A stretch of 35,428 bases of DNA from CAYMND01 sp964465065 (GTDB lineage: Bacteria > Acidobacteriota > Aminicenantia > UBA2199), in the NCBI GenBank assembly GCA_964465065.1, contig CAYXHZ010000031.1, positions 1 through 35,428 on the forward strand, read 5' to 3'. Below the pieces are notes generated by a model. The model made no database searches, was not told the DNA's origin, and saw nothing but the letters and a program-made list of their open reading frames with translations. Position 1 is the first letter of the stretch. Each line of letters starts with the position of its first letter. A program made the position numbers and the translations under genes. Shown in pieces: positions 22,380 through 30,960 of the stretch.

Positions 22380-24056
22380 ATGAGAAAAATCCTGTTTTCC
22401 GCCCTCGGCTTGTTTCTGTTGTCATCCCTGCTGCCCGGGCAATCCGGCAGGCAAGACCTGCTCAGCCCCAAGCCCCTGAGCCAGCTGATCCGAACCGGCC
22501 TGCGCCCTGTCAGCGGCGGAGTTCTCAAGGTGCCTTTGATCACCTGGGGCGGCGACGTGGCCACCATCCTGGCCCACGAGAACGGCCTGTTCAAGGCGGA
22601 GGGACTGGATACCCAGCTGTTCGTCGAAAACAACTTCCCCAAACAGGTCGAGATGTGCCTGTCCGGTCAGACCCCGCTGCTGCGCGGCACCATGGGCATG
22701 ATCAACGCCGCCGCCGAACTGTTCAGAAAACAGGGCAGCGAACTGGTCGTCGTTTACCAGATGACCTGGTCCAGCGGCGGCGATGCACTGGTCACCCGCT
22801 CCAACATCAAAAAGCCCAAAGACCTCCGCGGCAAGACCATCGCCCTGCAGCTGTACGGCCCGCACATGGACTACCTGGCCAACATCCTGCAGAGCGCCGG
22901 TATCTCCAGCCGGGACGTCAAACTGAAGTGGTTCACCGAGCTGAGCCTGCCCGGTTACGATCCCCAAGGCCGGATCGTCGACCCGGTCAGCGCCTTCCTG
23001 GAGGATCCGGCTATCGACGCCGTCATGTGCATTTCCACCGATGCCCTGAACCTCAGCTCCGGCGGTAACGAGGGCAGCGGCGCGGCCGGATCGGTCAAGG
23101 GCGCACGCATCATGCTCAGCACCAAGACCGCTTCCCGGATCATCGCCGACGTGTACGCCGTACGCGCCGATTACCTGCAGCAGAACCAGAATCGGATCCG
23201 CAGCCTGGTCGCGGCCCTGACCAAGGCCCAGCAGAACCTGTCCGGCCTGACTAAGCCTCAACGGCAGAGCCTGCTGTCCAAAGCGGCGCGCTGGTTGCTC
23301 GATTCCGCCGACGCCAGCGCCGACGTCGAAGGACTGCTGTCCGACTGCACCTTCGTGGGCGAGACCGGCAACCGGCAGTTTTTCAGCGGTGTCGGCACCA
23401 CCCGCAGTTTCAGGAACCTGACCGAAGAGATTCAGAACAATTTCCTGCAGATGGGTCTGATCGGCGCGAAAACGCCGCTCCAGGCCGCCGATTGGCTCAA
23501 CGAGCCGCAAACCCTGGAAGCACCGGTGCAAACCAAACCCCTGTTCGACACCAAAAAAGTCGAACAGAAAATCTCGGTCGAGCCCAGTTCCTGGGCCGAG
23601 GCCGGCACCCTGTTCCAGGTGGAAATCACTTTCTCGCCAAACCAGAGCGATTTCCCCATCGAGCAGTACGCCGCCGACTTCAAGAAAGCCCTGGAAATAT
23701 CCCAGACCTACGGTGGCGCCCTGATCATCATCGAAGGCCATTCCGACCCCTTGGGTATACTGCAGGCCCGCGAAAGTCGCAAACCGGCCATCGAGATCCA
23801 GCAGATGGAACAACAGGCCAAGAATTTGTCGCTGCTGCGCGCCCAGGAAGTCCGGAAAAGCTTTCTCGGTTATTGCCGGCAACAGAAAATCAGCCTGGAC
23901 GAATCCCAGTTCGTGGCCGTCGGCCTGGGGATCACCAACCCCAAGTTCAACCCGCCGCGCACCAAGGAGGAATGGGCGGCCAACCGCCGCGTCCAGTTCC
24001 GCATCAAGCAGATCGAAGCCGAACTCGACGAATTCAAACCGTTGAGAAGCAACTGA
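22380..24056 (+). CDS. Solute-binding domain (NMT1/TauA-like) fused to OmpA C-terminal domain
   Basis: A 558-residue exported protein, first in a nine-gene operon. A signal peptide (MRKILFSALGLFLLSSLLPG) without lipobox is followed by an ABC-type periplasmic binding domain (about 45-365: ITWGGDVATILAHENGLFKAEGLD, the MNGM-like GMINAAAELF, and KPKDLRGKTIALQLYGPHMDY), then an OmpA-like domain (about 415-545: IIIEGHSDPLG, LSLLRAQEVRKS, WAANRRVQFRI). The diaminopimelate-binding Asp456 and Arg487 are conserved, so it should hold peptidoglycan. The combination suggests a wall-tethered receptor for a small ligand, not a free transport protein. AGGAGG precedes the ATG by 6 bases. Databases label similar proteins as phosphate-binding, but the phosphate assignment has no support visible here. 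Confidence 0.88.
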   Translation: MRKILFSALGLFLLSSLLPGQSGRQDLLSPKPLSQLIRTGLRPVSGGVLKVPLITWGGDVATILAHENGLFKAEGLDTQLFVENNFPKQVEMCLSGQTPLLRGTMGMINAAAELFRKQGSELVVVYQMTWSSGGDALVTRSNIKKPKDLRGKTIALQLYGPHMDYLANILQSAGISSRDVKLKWFTELSLPGYDPQGRIVDPVSAFLEDPAIDAVMCISTDALNLSSGGNEGSGAAGSVKGARIMLSTKTASRIIADVYAVRADYLQQNQNRIRSLVAALTKAQQNLSGLTKPQRQSLLSKAARWLLDSADASADVEGLLSDCTFVGETGNRQFFSGVGTTRSFRNLTEEIQNNFLQMGLIGAKTPLQAADWLNEPQTLEAPVQTKPLFDTKKVEQKISVEPSSWAEAGTLFQVEITFSPNQSDFPIEQYAADFKKALEISQTYGGALIIIEGHSDPLGILQARESRKPAIEIQQMEQQAKNLSLLRAQEVRKSFLGYCRQQKISLDESQFVAVGLGITNPKFNPPRTKEEWAANRRVQFRIKQIEAELDEFKPLRSN

Positions 24057-24862
24057 TGGCACAGCGCAACCCGATCCACACCGGCCTGAGCTTCGCCCTG
24101 CCTTTTCTGCTGCTGTACGCCGCCTGTTCCAACCCATCCCGCCCCGGGTCGCCGGCGGCCCAAGACAGCTGGTCAGAGGCTGAAACGCAGAAAAAGGATC
24201 CCTGGTTCAGCGTCAGCCGCCTGCCGGTCAACCTGCCTCCGGGCAGCAACGCCGCCGCCGAACTGACCCGCAACTTCTACATCGTCTTCGACGGCAGCGG
24301 CAGCATGGCCGAGAAAGTAGACGAAAACTGCGGAGCCAACGAGCGCTTCGAACGGAAAATCGACGGCGCCCGCTGGGCGTTGAACGAATTCATCCGCTCC
24401 GTTCCCGACGATGCCAACCTGGGGCTGTTCGTCTTCGACCATCACGGCGCCCGTCAGGTTCTGCCCCTGGCCAGGCTGGACCGCGAGGCCTTCCGCAAAG
24501 CCGTCAGCGAAATCCGTGTCGGCGGTACGACGCCGCTGGCCAGCTCCATCCGCTTCGGCAGCGATCAACTCAATGAACAGTACATCAAACAACTGGGCTA
24601 CGGCGAATACAGGCTGATCGTCATCACCGACGGTCTGGCCGAATCGATTCCCAGGGCCGCCCTGTACGCCGCCGAAAGGGGAGTACCGATCTACGCCATC
24701 GGTCTGTGCATCCAGGCCGATCATCCGTTGCGGCATTATTCGGTCAGCTACCAGGCCGTCGACAACTTCACCGACCTGCACAAACACCTCGACGCCACCC
24801 TGGCCGAACTGCCGGAATACGATCCTGGCGATTTCACGCAGCTGGAGACCGAACAACCATGA
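24056..24862 (+). CDS. Extracytoplasmic vWA domain protein, probable lipoprotein
   Basis: A 268-residue protein whose ATG overlaps the stop of the previous gene (TGATG). It starts with a signal sequence ending LLLYAAC, a near-lipobox (Tyr at -3 is unusual), so lipidation is likely but not certain. A von Willebrand factor A domain (about 70-250) has an intact metal-ion-dependent adhesion site: Asp79, Ser81 and Ser83 (VFDGSGSM), Thr158/159 (GGTTPLASSI) and Asp192 (VITDGL). vWA domains bind partner proteins through the metal; here the probable partners are the flanking OmpA-fused binding proteins. The C-terminal tail is acidic. The TGA overlaps the ATG of the next gene. Confidence 0.9.
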   Translation: MAQRNPIHTGLSFALPFLLLYAACSNPSRPGSPAAQDSWSEAETQKKDPWFSVSRLPVNLPPGSNAAAELTRNFYIVFDGSGSMAEKVDENCGANERFERKIDGARWALNEFIRSVPDDANLGLFVFDHHGARQVLPLARLDREAFRKAVSEIRVGGTTPLASSIRFGSDQLNEQYIKQLGYGEYRLIVITDGLAESIPRAALYAAERGVPIYAIGLCIQADHPLRHYSVSYQAVDNFTDLHKHLDATLAELPEYDPGDFTQLETEQP

Positions 24863-26418
24863 AACGGATAACCGTCGGCATCATCCTGATCGTCATCGTC
24901 GGCGCCGTCGGCATCTTGGCCTGGAAGTACCTGGCCCCCCGGCTGTTCGACCGCAGCCAGCTCGAAACCTCCGACTCGCAACGCAACATGAGCCGCCTGA
25001 CCATCGGCGCCGACAACTACCTGGGCTATTGGTTCATCACCAGCCCGGAGATGATCAAGGCCGCCGCCCGCGCTGGCATCCAGATCGATTTCCATGACGA
25101 CGGCGGCGCTTACGCCGAACGCCTGGAGCGCTTCGCCGCCGGAGAATACGATCTCATTCTGCTGCCGATCAATTCCTACCTGCAGCACGGACAGAAGCAC
25201 CGCTACCCGGGTGTCATCAGCGCCGCCGTCAGTGAATCCAAAGGTGCCGACGGCATCGTGGCCTTCAGCGACAAGGTTCCCGGCGGCCAGGTCAACGATC
25301 TGGACAACAACCGCCTGCGCTTCGTGTTGACCCCCGATTCCCCCAGCTCTTTTCTCCTGGACCTGACCATCGCCGATTTCGACCTGCAGTCTTTGCGTTC
25401 GGCGCCGCCGGGCTGGATTCAACCAGCCCCGGGTTCGGCCGAGGTGCTCAAGAAACTGCGCAAAAGCGAGGGCGACGTGTTCGTGCTTTGGGAGCCCGAC
25501 CTCAGTAAGGCCCTGGAAATGCCGGGAGTCCGGTACCTGTGGGGATCGGACAAGTTTTCTGGCTACATCGTCGACGTCTTCGTCTTCCAGCGCAGCCTCA
25601 TCAGCCGCAAACCGGAGCTGGCCGAACGTTTTCTCGATATTTATTTCCGTACCCTGTCCGTATACGCCGCCAACCGGGAGCGGATGATCCAGGAGATGAG
25701 CCAGTCCACCGACATCAAGGAAAAGATCATCACCGCCATGCTGAACAAGATCGACTGGTTCAGCCTCAGCGACAACACCCGCCGGCAATTCGGCATCCGG
25801 GATGCAACGGCAGGCGGACAGCAGACCACGGAAGGCGTGGTCAACACCATCATCGCCTGCACCGACGTCATGCGCCGCGCCGGCGTGTTCAGCGAAGATC
25901 CGTTGCAGGGCAACCCCTACCTGATCACCCACAGCGCCATCCTGGAAAAGCTGATCGCCCAGGGCGGGCCGGTCGAGATCGACAGCCGTGCCCCGCAGTC
26001 ATTCCAGGATCTGAGCGACGAGCAATGGCGTCGCCTGAGTCCGATCGGCACTTTTCGCACCGAACCGATCACCTTCCAGGGCTGGAACAACCTGCTCAGC
26101 GCCGACGGCAAGGACAAAGTCGACCGAATCGCTCAGCTCCTGAGCCACAATTACCCGGATTACCGCATATTGGTGCGCGGTCACACCGCTCCCGGAGGCG
26201 ACGAGCAAGCCAATCAGGCCCTGTCGTTGCAGCGCGCCCAGGCGGTTGTGCAATACCTCAAGGCCGTCCACCAGCTCGATCCCGCCCGTTTATACGCCGA
26301 AGGCCTGGGTTCGAGCCGCCCTCTGCCCAGAAAAGTCGACGAATCGCAACGGGCTTACAATTACCGCCTGCCGCGGGTGGAATTCATCGCTCTGGAAAAG
26401 AATCGGCAGCAGCCATGA
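24859..26418 (+). CDS. Membrane-anchored solute-binding domain fused to a degenerate OmpA domain
   Basis: A 519-residue protein starting at an ATGA overlap. One N-terminal transmembrane helix (about residues 5-25) anchors it, without a clear cleavage site. An NMT1/NrtA-like binding domain (about 45-340: LTIGADNYLGYWFIT, YDLILLPINSYLQHG, VFVLWEPDLSKALE) is followed by an OmpA-like region (about 395-510: ILVRGHTAPGGDEQANQALSLQRAQAVVQYL). In contrast to the first gene, the key Asp of the GHTD motif is Ala444 and the NRRVE motif is changed to YRLPRVEF, so diaminopimelate binding is probably lost or altered. It may serve as a second, inner-membrane half of the sensor. The TGA overlaps the next ATG. 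Confidence 0.85.
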   Translation: MKRITVGIILIVIVGAVGILAWKYLAPRLFDRSQLETSDSQRNMSRLTIGADNYLGYWFITSPEMIKAAARAGIQIDFHDDGGAYAERLERFAAGEYDLILLPINSYLQHGQKHRYPGVISAAVSESKGADGIVAFSDKVPGGQVNDLDNNRLRFVLTPDSPSSFLLDLTIADFDLQSLRSAPPGWIQPAPGSAEVLKKLRKSEGDVFVLWEPDLSKALEMPGVRYLWGSDKFSGYIVDVFVFQRSLISRKPELAERFLDIYFRTLSVYAANRERMIQEMSQSTDIKEKIITAMLNKIDWFSLSDNTRRQFGIRDATAGGQQTTEGVVNTIIACTDVMRRAGVFSEDPLQGNPYLITHSAILEKLIAQGGPVEIDSRAPQSFQDLSDEQWRRLSPIGTFRTEPITFQGWNNLLSADGKDKVDRIAQLLSHNYPDYRILVRGHTAPGGDEQANQALSLQRAQAVVQYLKAVHQLDPARLYAEGLGSSRPLPRKVDESQRAYNYRLPRVEFIALEKNRQQP

Positions 26419-27317
26419 CCCCACCGACCACGGATGAAATCACCCCCGAATCGCTGAGTAAAAAGGTTCTGTCCGAGTCCCTGCAGCACCCGAGCACCCT
26501 TGTTCCGGCCGCCGCGGCCATCCTCAGCGGCCTGTACATGGGGCTCATCCAGCCCTCTCCGGCCTCGTTCGCCGCCACCCTGGCCGCCGCCACCGCCTCC
26601 GTCGTCTCCGCCCTGTTCCACTACTTCATCCGCGGCGAGACCATCATGCGCCGGGAACTGGCCAAAAAAATGCAGATCCGCAAGCAACGGGAACGCCAGC
26701 AGGCCGAAACGCTGATGAGCAGCTGCCGGACTCACGCCTTCTTCCAGGGAGCCCAGGCCATTCAGGAATTGCTGACGGCCTACGACCGCCTGACCGGTTA
26801 CCTGCATGAAAAATTCTCAGCCGAACGCCGGGCCAGCGCCGAACGTTTTCTGGTGCTCAGCGACGAGGTGCTCGCCCAAGGGCTGGCACTGATCAGTCGC
26901 AGTCTCGAACTCTTTCTGGCCATCCGCAATCTGGATTACGAGAAGATGAGCAGCGAGATGACGCAGTGGCAGCGGGAACTCGATTCCGGAATCGCCCCCG
27001 ACACCCCAACCAGATCCCTGCTCGAGGGCCGCCTGGCCAGCCACCGCAAACGGCTGGACCTGCATACCAGCCATCAGAAAAGCCTTCTGGCCAACCTGTC
27101 GCAGTGCGAGGTGCTCGAAGCCAGCCTGGATTCCGGATACCTGGAGCTGGTCGACATCGCCGCCGGAGACAAGATTCCGGGCAGCATCAGCAGCGCCCAA
27201 AGCCTGGAGCGCCTGGTCCAGACCACCAAACGGGTCGAAGAAAAATTGCGGCGGGGCAGCTTCACGTCACAAAACGATGAAATCTATGATATATCCAAGC
27301 CAGGGAATCAACAGTAA
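26415..27317 (+). CDS. Two-TM coiled-coil membrane protein of unknown function
   Basis: A 300-residue protein with no domain I recognise. Residues about 28-72 hold two hydrophobic segments (LVPAAAAILSGLYMGLI and SFAATLAAATASVVSALFHYF), a tight hairpin. The rest (75-300) is almost all helical and charged (IMRRELAKKMQIRKQRERQQAE and later heptad-like stretches), so a cytoplasmic coiled coil is expected. It is placed immediately before the PspA-like gene, which suggests that it is the membrane platform recruiting it. It starts at an ATGA overlap and is followed by a 12-base gap with AAGGAGAG before the next gene. Confidence 0.75.
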   Translation: MTPPTTDEITPESLSKKVLSESLQHPSTLVPAAAAILSGLYMGLIQPSPASFAATLAAATASVVSALFHYFIRGETIMRRELAKKMQIRKQRERQQAETLMSSCRTHAFFQGAQAIQELLTAYDRLTGYLHEKFSAERRASAERFLVLSDEVLAQGLALISRSLELFLAIRNLDYEKMSSEMTQWQRELDSGIAPDTPTRSLLEGRLASHRKRLDLHTSHQKSLLANLSQCEVLEASLDSGYLELVDIAAGDKIPGSISSAQSLERLVQTTKRVEEKLRRGSFTSQNDEIYDISKPGNQQ

Positions 27318-27329
27318 GGAGAGCACAAC

Positions 27330-28157
27330 ATGAGTGAAGAAAAAATCGGTATCATCGCGGCCATATTCCGCTATTTCCGCTTCTGGAACTGGAAAAAGGC
27401 CCGCGGCATCATCCAGGCTGCCGACGAACAGTTCACCGGATCGGTTGACGGCATCTCGGCCGCCTTCGAGATCCAGCGCGACAAGATGGTCAAGCAGTAC
27501 ACCGGACTGCGTGACGCCATTTCCGAAGTGGAAACGGTGCTCGAAGACAAACGCAGCCGCCTCGAAGATCTCAACCGTGAAGAAGAGGACTTGCTCAAGA
27601 AACGCGAAGGCGCGCTGGCCATGGCCGAAAAAGCCAAGGATCAGGGCGACAGCGCCGCCTACGAGCAGCACGCCCAGGCCTTTGAACGGTTCCAGAACCG
27701 CATTGACGAGATCGAAGGGCTGCAGGCCCGCCTGGAAACCGAGGTCAAGGAAACCGGCGTCACCATGGACAAGTACATGCTGCAACTGTCCGATTTCCAG
27801 GCCCAGATCGAAAAAATGCCGCAGCAGAAGGCCGAAGCCATCGCCGACTTCGTCTCTGCCAAACAGATCGTCGAACTCAACGACCGTCTGCAGGGACTGG
27901 AGACCAGCATGGACCGCGGTCCCATCAGTGCCGTACTGGAAGCCAACAAACGTCTGACCGCCAAGGCCAAGATCTCCGAAAAACTGGCCAAGAGCGATGT
28001 TCGGCTGCAGGACAAACAGTACGAACAGGCCGGAAGGCAGTCGACCTCGCGTCTGACCATGGATTCGATGCTGGCCGCCCGCAAGGCGGAACGCGAAGGC
28101 GTCAAAACCACGGCTCAAACCGACGGCAAAGAAAGCGACGACCGTCCCAAGATATAA
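27330..28157 (+). CDS. PspA/IM30-like coiled-coil protein (ESCRT-III superfamily)
   Basis: A 275-residue helical protein. Its N-terminus (MSEEKIGIIAAIFRYFRFWN) is an amphipathic, aromatic-rich helix suited to lie on a membrane, as in PspA helix 0. Long coiled-coil helices follow (about 45-215: LRDAISEVETVLEDKRSRLEDL, AKDQGDSAAYEQHAQAFERF), similar to helices 1-4 of PspA/Vipp1, with an added basic, Arg/Lys-rich tail. PspA proteins oligomerise on damaged inner membranes. The sequence is divergent, so I call it PspA-like and not PspA. An AAGGAG site lies 8 bases before the ATG. Confidence 0.65.
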   Translation: MSEEKIGIIAAIFRYFRFWNWKKARGIIQAADEQFTGSVDGISAAFEIQRDKMVKQYTGLRDAISEVETVLEDKRSRLEDLNREEEDLLKKREGALAMAEKAKDQGDSAAYEQHAQAFERFQNRIDEIEGLQARLETEVKETGVTMDKYMLQLSDFQAQIEKMPQQKAEAIADFVSAKQIVELNDRLQGLETSMDRGPISAVLEANKRLTAKAKISEKLAKSDVRLQDKQYEQAGRQSTSRLTMDSMLAARKAEREGVKTTAQTDGKESDDRPKI

Positions 28158-28172
28158 CAACGGGAGATGACC

Positions 28173-29222
28173 ATGAAAAAAAATATTCTGCTGGTATCGC
28201 TGCTCTGTATCGCCTTCATTTTACCCGCCTTCGCCGCGCCGCGCTTCAAGGTGGCCTGGTCGATCTACGCCGGCTGGATGCCCTGGGATTACGCCAAGGA
28301 TTCCGGTATCCTCAAGAAATGGGCCGATAAATACAAGATCGAGATCGAGCTGATCCGCATGGACTACATCCCCTCGGTGGAAGCCTACGTGGCCGGACAG
28401 GTCGACGCCTGCGTCATGACCAACATGGAATGCCTGGACATGCCGGCGGCATCCGGTGTCGAGAGCAGCGCCATCATCGTCGGAGATTACTCGAACGGCA
28501 ACGACGCCCTGCTGGTGCGCGACAACCTGCAGATCAAGGATCTGAAGGGAAAGGAAATCAGTCTGGTCGAGCTGTCCGTCTCCCATTACCTGCTGGCCCG
28601 CTGCCTGGAGCTGAACGGCCTGAAAGAGAGCGATGTCCGCGTGCTCAACACCTCGGACGCCGACATCGGCCCCGTCTTTCTGTCCAACGCGGACCAGAAG
28701 GCGGTCATCACCTGGAACCCGATGGTCATGCAGATCGAGCAGAGCCCGGGGGTCAGCAAGCGCTTCACCTCGGCCGACATACCGGAGGAGATCCTCGACC
28801 TGATGATCGTCAACAGCCAGGTGCTCAAGAAAAACCCCGAACTGGGCAAAGCCCTGACCGGCGTCTGGTACGAAGTGATGACGGTCATGAATCAGAAGGG
28901 ACCGGCTGCCGACAAGGCACTGAAGGTGATGGCCGACTCGGCCGGATGTTCCCTGGCCGAATACAAATCCCAGCTGAGGACAACCGCCATGTACTACAGC
29001 CCGGCCGAAGCCCTGGCCTTCATGGAAGGACCGGCCATCAAGCAGAAGATGGATTTCGTGCGCCAATTCTGCTTCAAACACTCTCTGCTGGGAGAAAACG
29101 CCAAATCGGTCGACGTCATCGGCATTCGTTACCCCGACGGTTCCATCCAGGGTGACAGCAAGAACGTGAAATTCCATTACGACAACCGGTTTACGGAATT
29201 GGCCGCCGACGGAAAGCTATGA
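28173..29222 (+). CDS. Soluble ABC solute-binding protein (urea-carboxylase-region / NMT1-like type)
   Basis: A 349-residue periplasmic protein with a signal peptide (MKKNILLVSLLCIAFILPAFA, cleaved near FAA). The mature start RFKVAWSIYAGWMPWDYAK, then VAGQVDACVMTNMECLDMPA and GDYSNGNDALLVRDN, closely resembles the binding proteins found beside urea carboxylase genes, some of which are now linked to guanidine. There is no urea/guanidine enzyme in this window, so the ligand is open. I chose ATG 28173 over 28167 because GGAG is 6 bases before it. It should deliver the ligand to the permease whose ATG overlaps its stop. Confidence 0.9.
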   Translation: MKKNILLVSLLCIAFILPAFAAPRFKVAWSIYAGWMPWDYAKDSGILKKWADKYKIEIELIRMDYIPSVEAYVAGQVDACVMTNMECLDMPAASGVESSAIIVGDYSNGNDALLVRDNLQIKDLKGKEISLVELSVSHYLLARCLELNGLKESDVRVLNTSDADIGPVFLSNADQKAVITWNPMVMQIEQSPGVSKRFTSADIPEEILDLMIVNSQVLKKNPELGKALTGVWYEVMTVMNQKGPAADKALKVMADSAGCSLAEYKSQLRTTAMYYSPAEALAFMEGPAIKQKMDFVRQFCFKHSLLGENAKSVDVIGIRYPDGSIQGDSKNVKFHYDNRFTELAADGKL

Positions 29223-30040
29223 GCAAGCGCGGGCCTTTCAACCTGCATGCCAGACCGGCCCGGTGGGCCAGGACCATTTTGTCTTTTTTACTCTTCGCCC
29301 TCTGTCTGGGTCTGTACCAGGTCACGGCCATGAGACGTCACGCCGAAAACCCGCAGGACAAGATCGTGCCCACCTTCAGCGAAATGGCCGATGGCCTGAA
29401 ACGTTCGGCCTTCGAGACCGACCGCGACGGCGAGATCCGCCTGCTGGTCGATTCGCTGGCCAGCCTGAGACGCTTTTTCATCAGCCTGGCCCTGCTGATC
29501 CCGGCCGTTTTGCTGGGTCTGTACATGGGCGTGTTCCCCTACTTTGAACTGACATTTTTAAAATTCATCACCTTCTTCGACAAAATCCCGGCCCTGGCCG
29601 TCCTGCCCATCCTGTTCATCATCTTCGGCCTGGGCGAAGTGTCCAAGGTGGCCCTGATCCTGATCGGCGTCTTTCCGACCATCGCCCTGGACGCCTACCT
29701 GCGGGCCAAAGAGGTACCGCGCGAGCAGCTGACCAAGGGACTGACCCTGGGCGCCAGCCACCACGAAATCAGCCTGCGCATCGTCCTGCCCCAGATCCTG
29801 CCGGCGGTACTCAACACCATCCGCCTCAATTTCAAGTCCATGATTCTGTTTCTGATCGCCGGCGAATCGCTGGCCGCCACCGTCGGTCTGGGTTACCGCA
29901 TCTTCGTGGTGCGCCGCTATATGGCCATGGACATCATCATTCCCTACGTCGTCTGGATGAGCCTGCTGGCCGTCAGCGCCGACCTGCTCGTGCGCCTGAT
30001 CATCAGAAAGGGCTACCCCTGGGCCACGGTGAACAAATGA
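29219..30040 (+). CDS. ABC transporter permease
   Basis: A 273-residue inner-membrane permease with about six hydrophobic segments and the EAA loop (LTLGASHHEISLRIVLPQILPAVL), which docks the ATPase. This is the NrtB/SsuC/TauC-type architecture. It begins with a cytoplasmic lead MSKRGPFNLHARPARW and has an ATGA overlap on both sides, to the binding protein and the ATPase. A periplasmic insert of about 50 residues after TM1 (HAENPQDKIVPTFSEM onward) is usual for this type. It is the only permease in an operon with three binding domains. Confidence 0.93.
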   Translation: MSKRGPFNLHARPARWARTILSFLLFALCLGLYQVTAMRRHAENPQDKIVPTFSEMADGLKRSAFETDRDGEIRLLVDSLASLRRFFISLALLIPAVLLGLYMGVFPYFELTFLKFITFFDKIPALAVLPILFIIFGLGEVSKVALILIGVFPTIALDAYLRAKEVPREQLTKGLTLGASHHEISLRIVLPQILPAVLNTIRLNFKSMILFLIAGESLAATVGLGYRIFVVRRYMAMDIIIPYVVWMSLLAVSADLLVRLIIRKGYPWATVNK

Positions 30041-30960
30041 ACGCCACATACCTCTTGCAACTCGAAGACCTGGTCAAACGCTATCCGGACCGCTGCGGCG
30101 GCGAAATGACCGTCCTCAACGACATCGATCTGCACGTCAACAGCGGCGAATTCGTGACCATCGTCGGCCCCAGCGGCTGCGGCAAGAGCACCCTGTTGCG
30201 GCTGGTTCTGGGTGCCGAGCAGGCCGAATGCGGAACCGCACTCTTCGACGGTCAGCCGATCCGTCACCCCGAACGCAGCCGGGGTATCGTTTTCCAGAAA
30301 TACTCGCTGTTCCCCCATCTGACAGTCCTGGACAACCTGGCTTTCGGTCTGGACATGGAGTCGTTCAGTCTGCCGGGACGCCTCGTACGCCCTTTCAAAC
30401 ACCATCGCGCCCACCAGGAATTCCGGCAGCGGGCTCGGGAATACCTGGAACGGGTCAAGCTCGCCGAACACGGCGACAAGTACCCGCACGAACTGTCCGG
30501 CGGCATGCAGCAGCGCGTGGCCATCGCCCAGGCCCTGATCATGAAACCCCGCCTGCTGATGATGGACGAGCCCTTCGGTGCCCTGGACGACAGCACCCGC
30601 CAGGACATGCAGCTCTACATCCTGGAACAGTGGCACGAGCACAAAATGACTGTGTTTTTCGTCACCCACGATCTGGAAGAAGCGGTTTTCCTGGGTACCC
30701 GCATCCTGGTCCTTTCCCAATACTACAGCAGCGACGACTCGGCCAGCCAGGGCGCCAAAATCGTCAGCGACCTACCCACGCCGGGGCCGCACCCTCACGA
30801 CAGCAGCTTCAAGTACAGCCCGCAGGCCAACGAACTGATCCGCAAGATCCGCCTGGACGGTTTGGAGCCGTCCCATCGTCAACATATCCGTGATTTTGAC
30901 CTGCGGCACCGCGACGCTTACCGCACCGTCAGCAACGAGGAGTGGCATGACCAACCCTGA
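30037..30960 (+). CDS. ABC transporter ATP-binding protein (NrtD/SsuB type)
   Basis: A 307-residue ATPase: Walker A GPSGCGKST, Q-loop in GIVFQKYSLFPHL, signature LSGGMQQRVAIAQAL, Walker B LLMMDEPFGALD and the switch His in FFVTHDLEEA. It is about 50 residues longer than the usual 255, because of a loop of about 20 residues (MESFSLPGRLVRPFKHH) between Q-loop and signature and a C-terminal extension after the switch (PGPHPHDSSFKYSPQ...RTVSNEEWHDQP). It shares 14 bases with the AAA gene downstream and starts at an ATGA overlap with the permease gene. Confidence 0.95.
   Translation: MNATYLLQLEDLVKRYPDRCGGEMTVLNDIDLHVNSGEFVTIVGPSGCGKSTLLRLVLGAEQAECGTALFDGQPIRHPERSRGIVFQKYSLFPHLTVLDNLAFGLDMESFSLPGRLVRPFKHHRAHQEFRQRAREYLERVKLAEHGDKYPHELSGGMQQRVAIAQALIMKPRLLMMDEPFGALDDSTRQDMQLYILEQWHEHKMTVFFVTHDLEEAVFLGTRILVLSQYYSSDDSASQGAKIVSDLPTPGPHPHDSSFKYSPQANELIRKIRLDGLEPSHRQHIRDFDLRHRDAYRTVSNEEWHDQP

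Noticed and set aside
22422..24137. 571-codon open frame on the - strand opposite the first SBP-OmpA gene
   Set aside because: Composition is Gly/Gln/Val/Asp-rich without any motif, it mirrors a well-supported gene with signal peptide and domains, and it lacks a ribosome site; a GC-driven shadow.
24748..25932. 394-codon open frame on the - strand opposite the second SBP-OmpA gene
   Set aside because: Same shadow composition and no motif; the + strand gene has a membrane anchor and family motifs.
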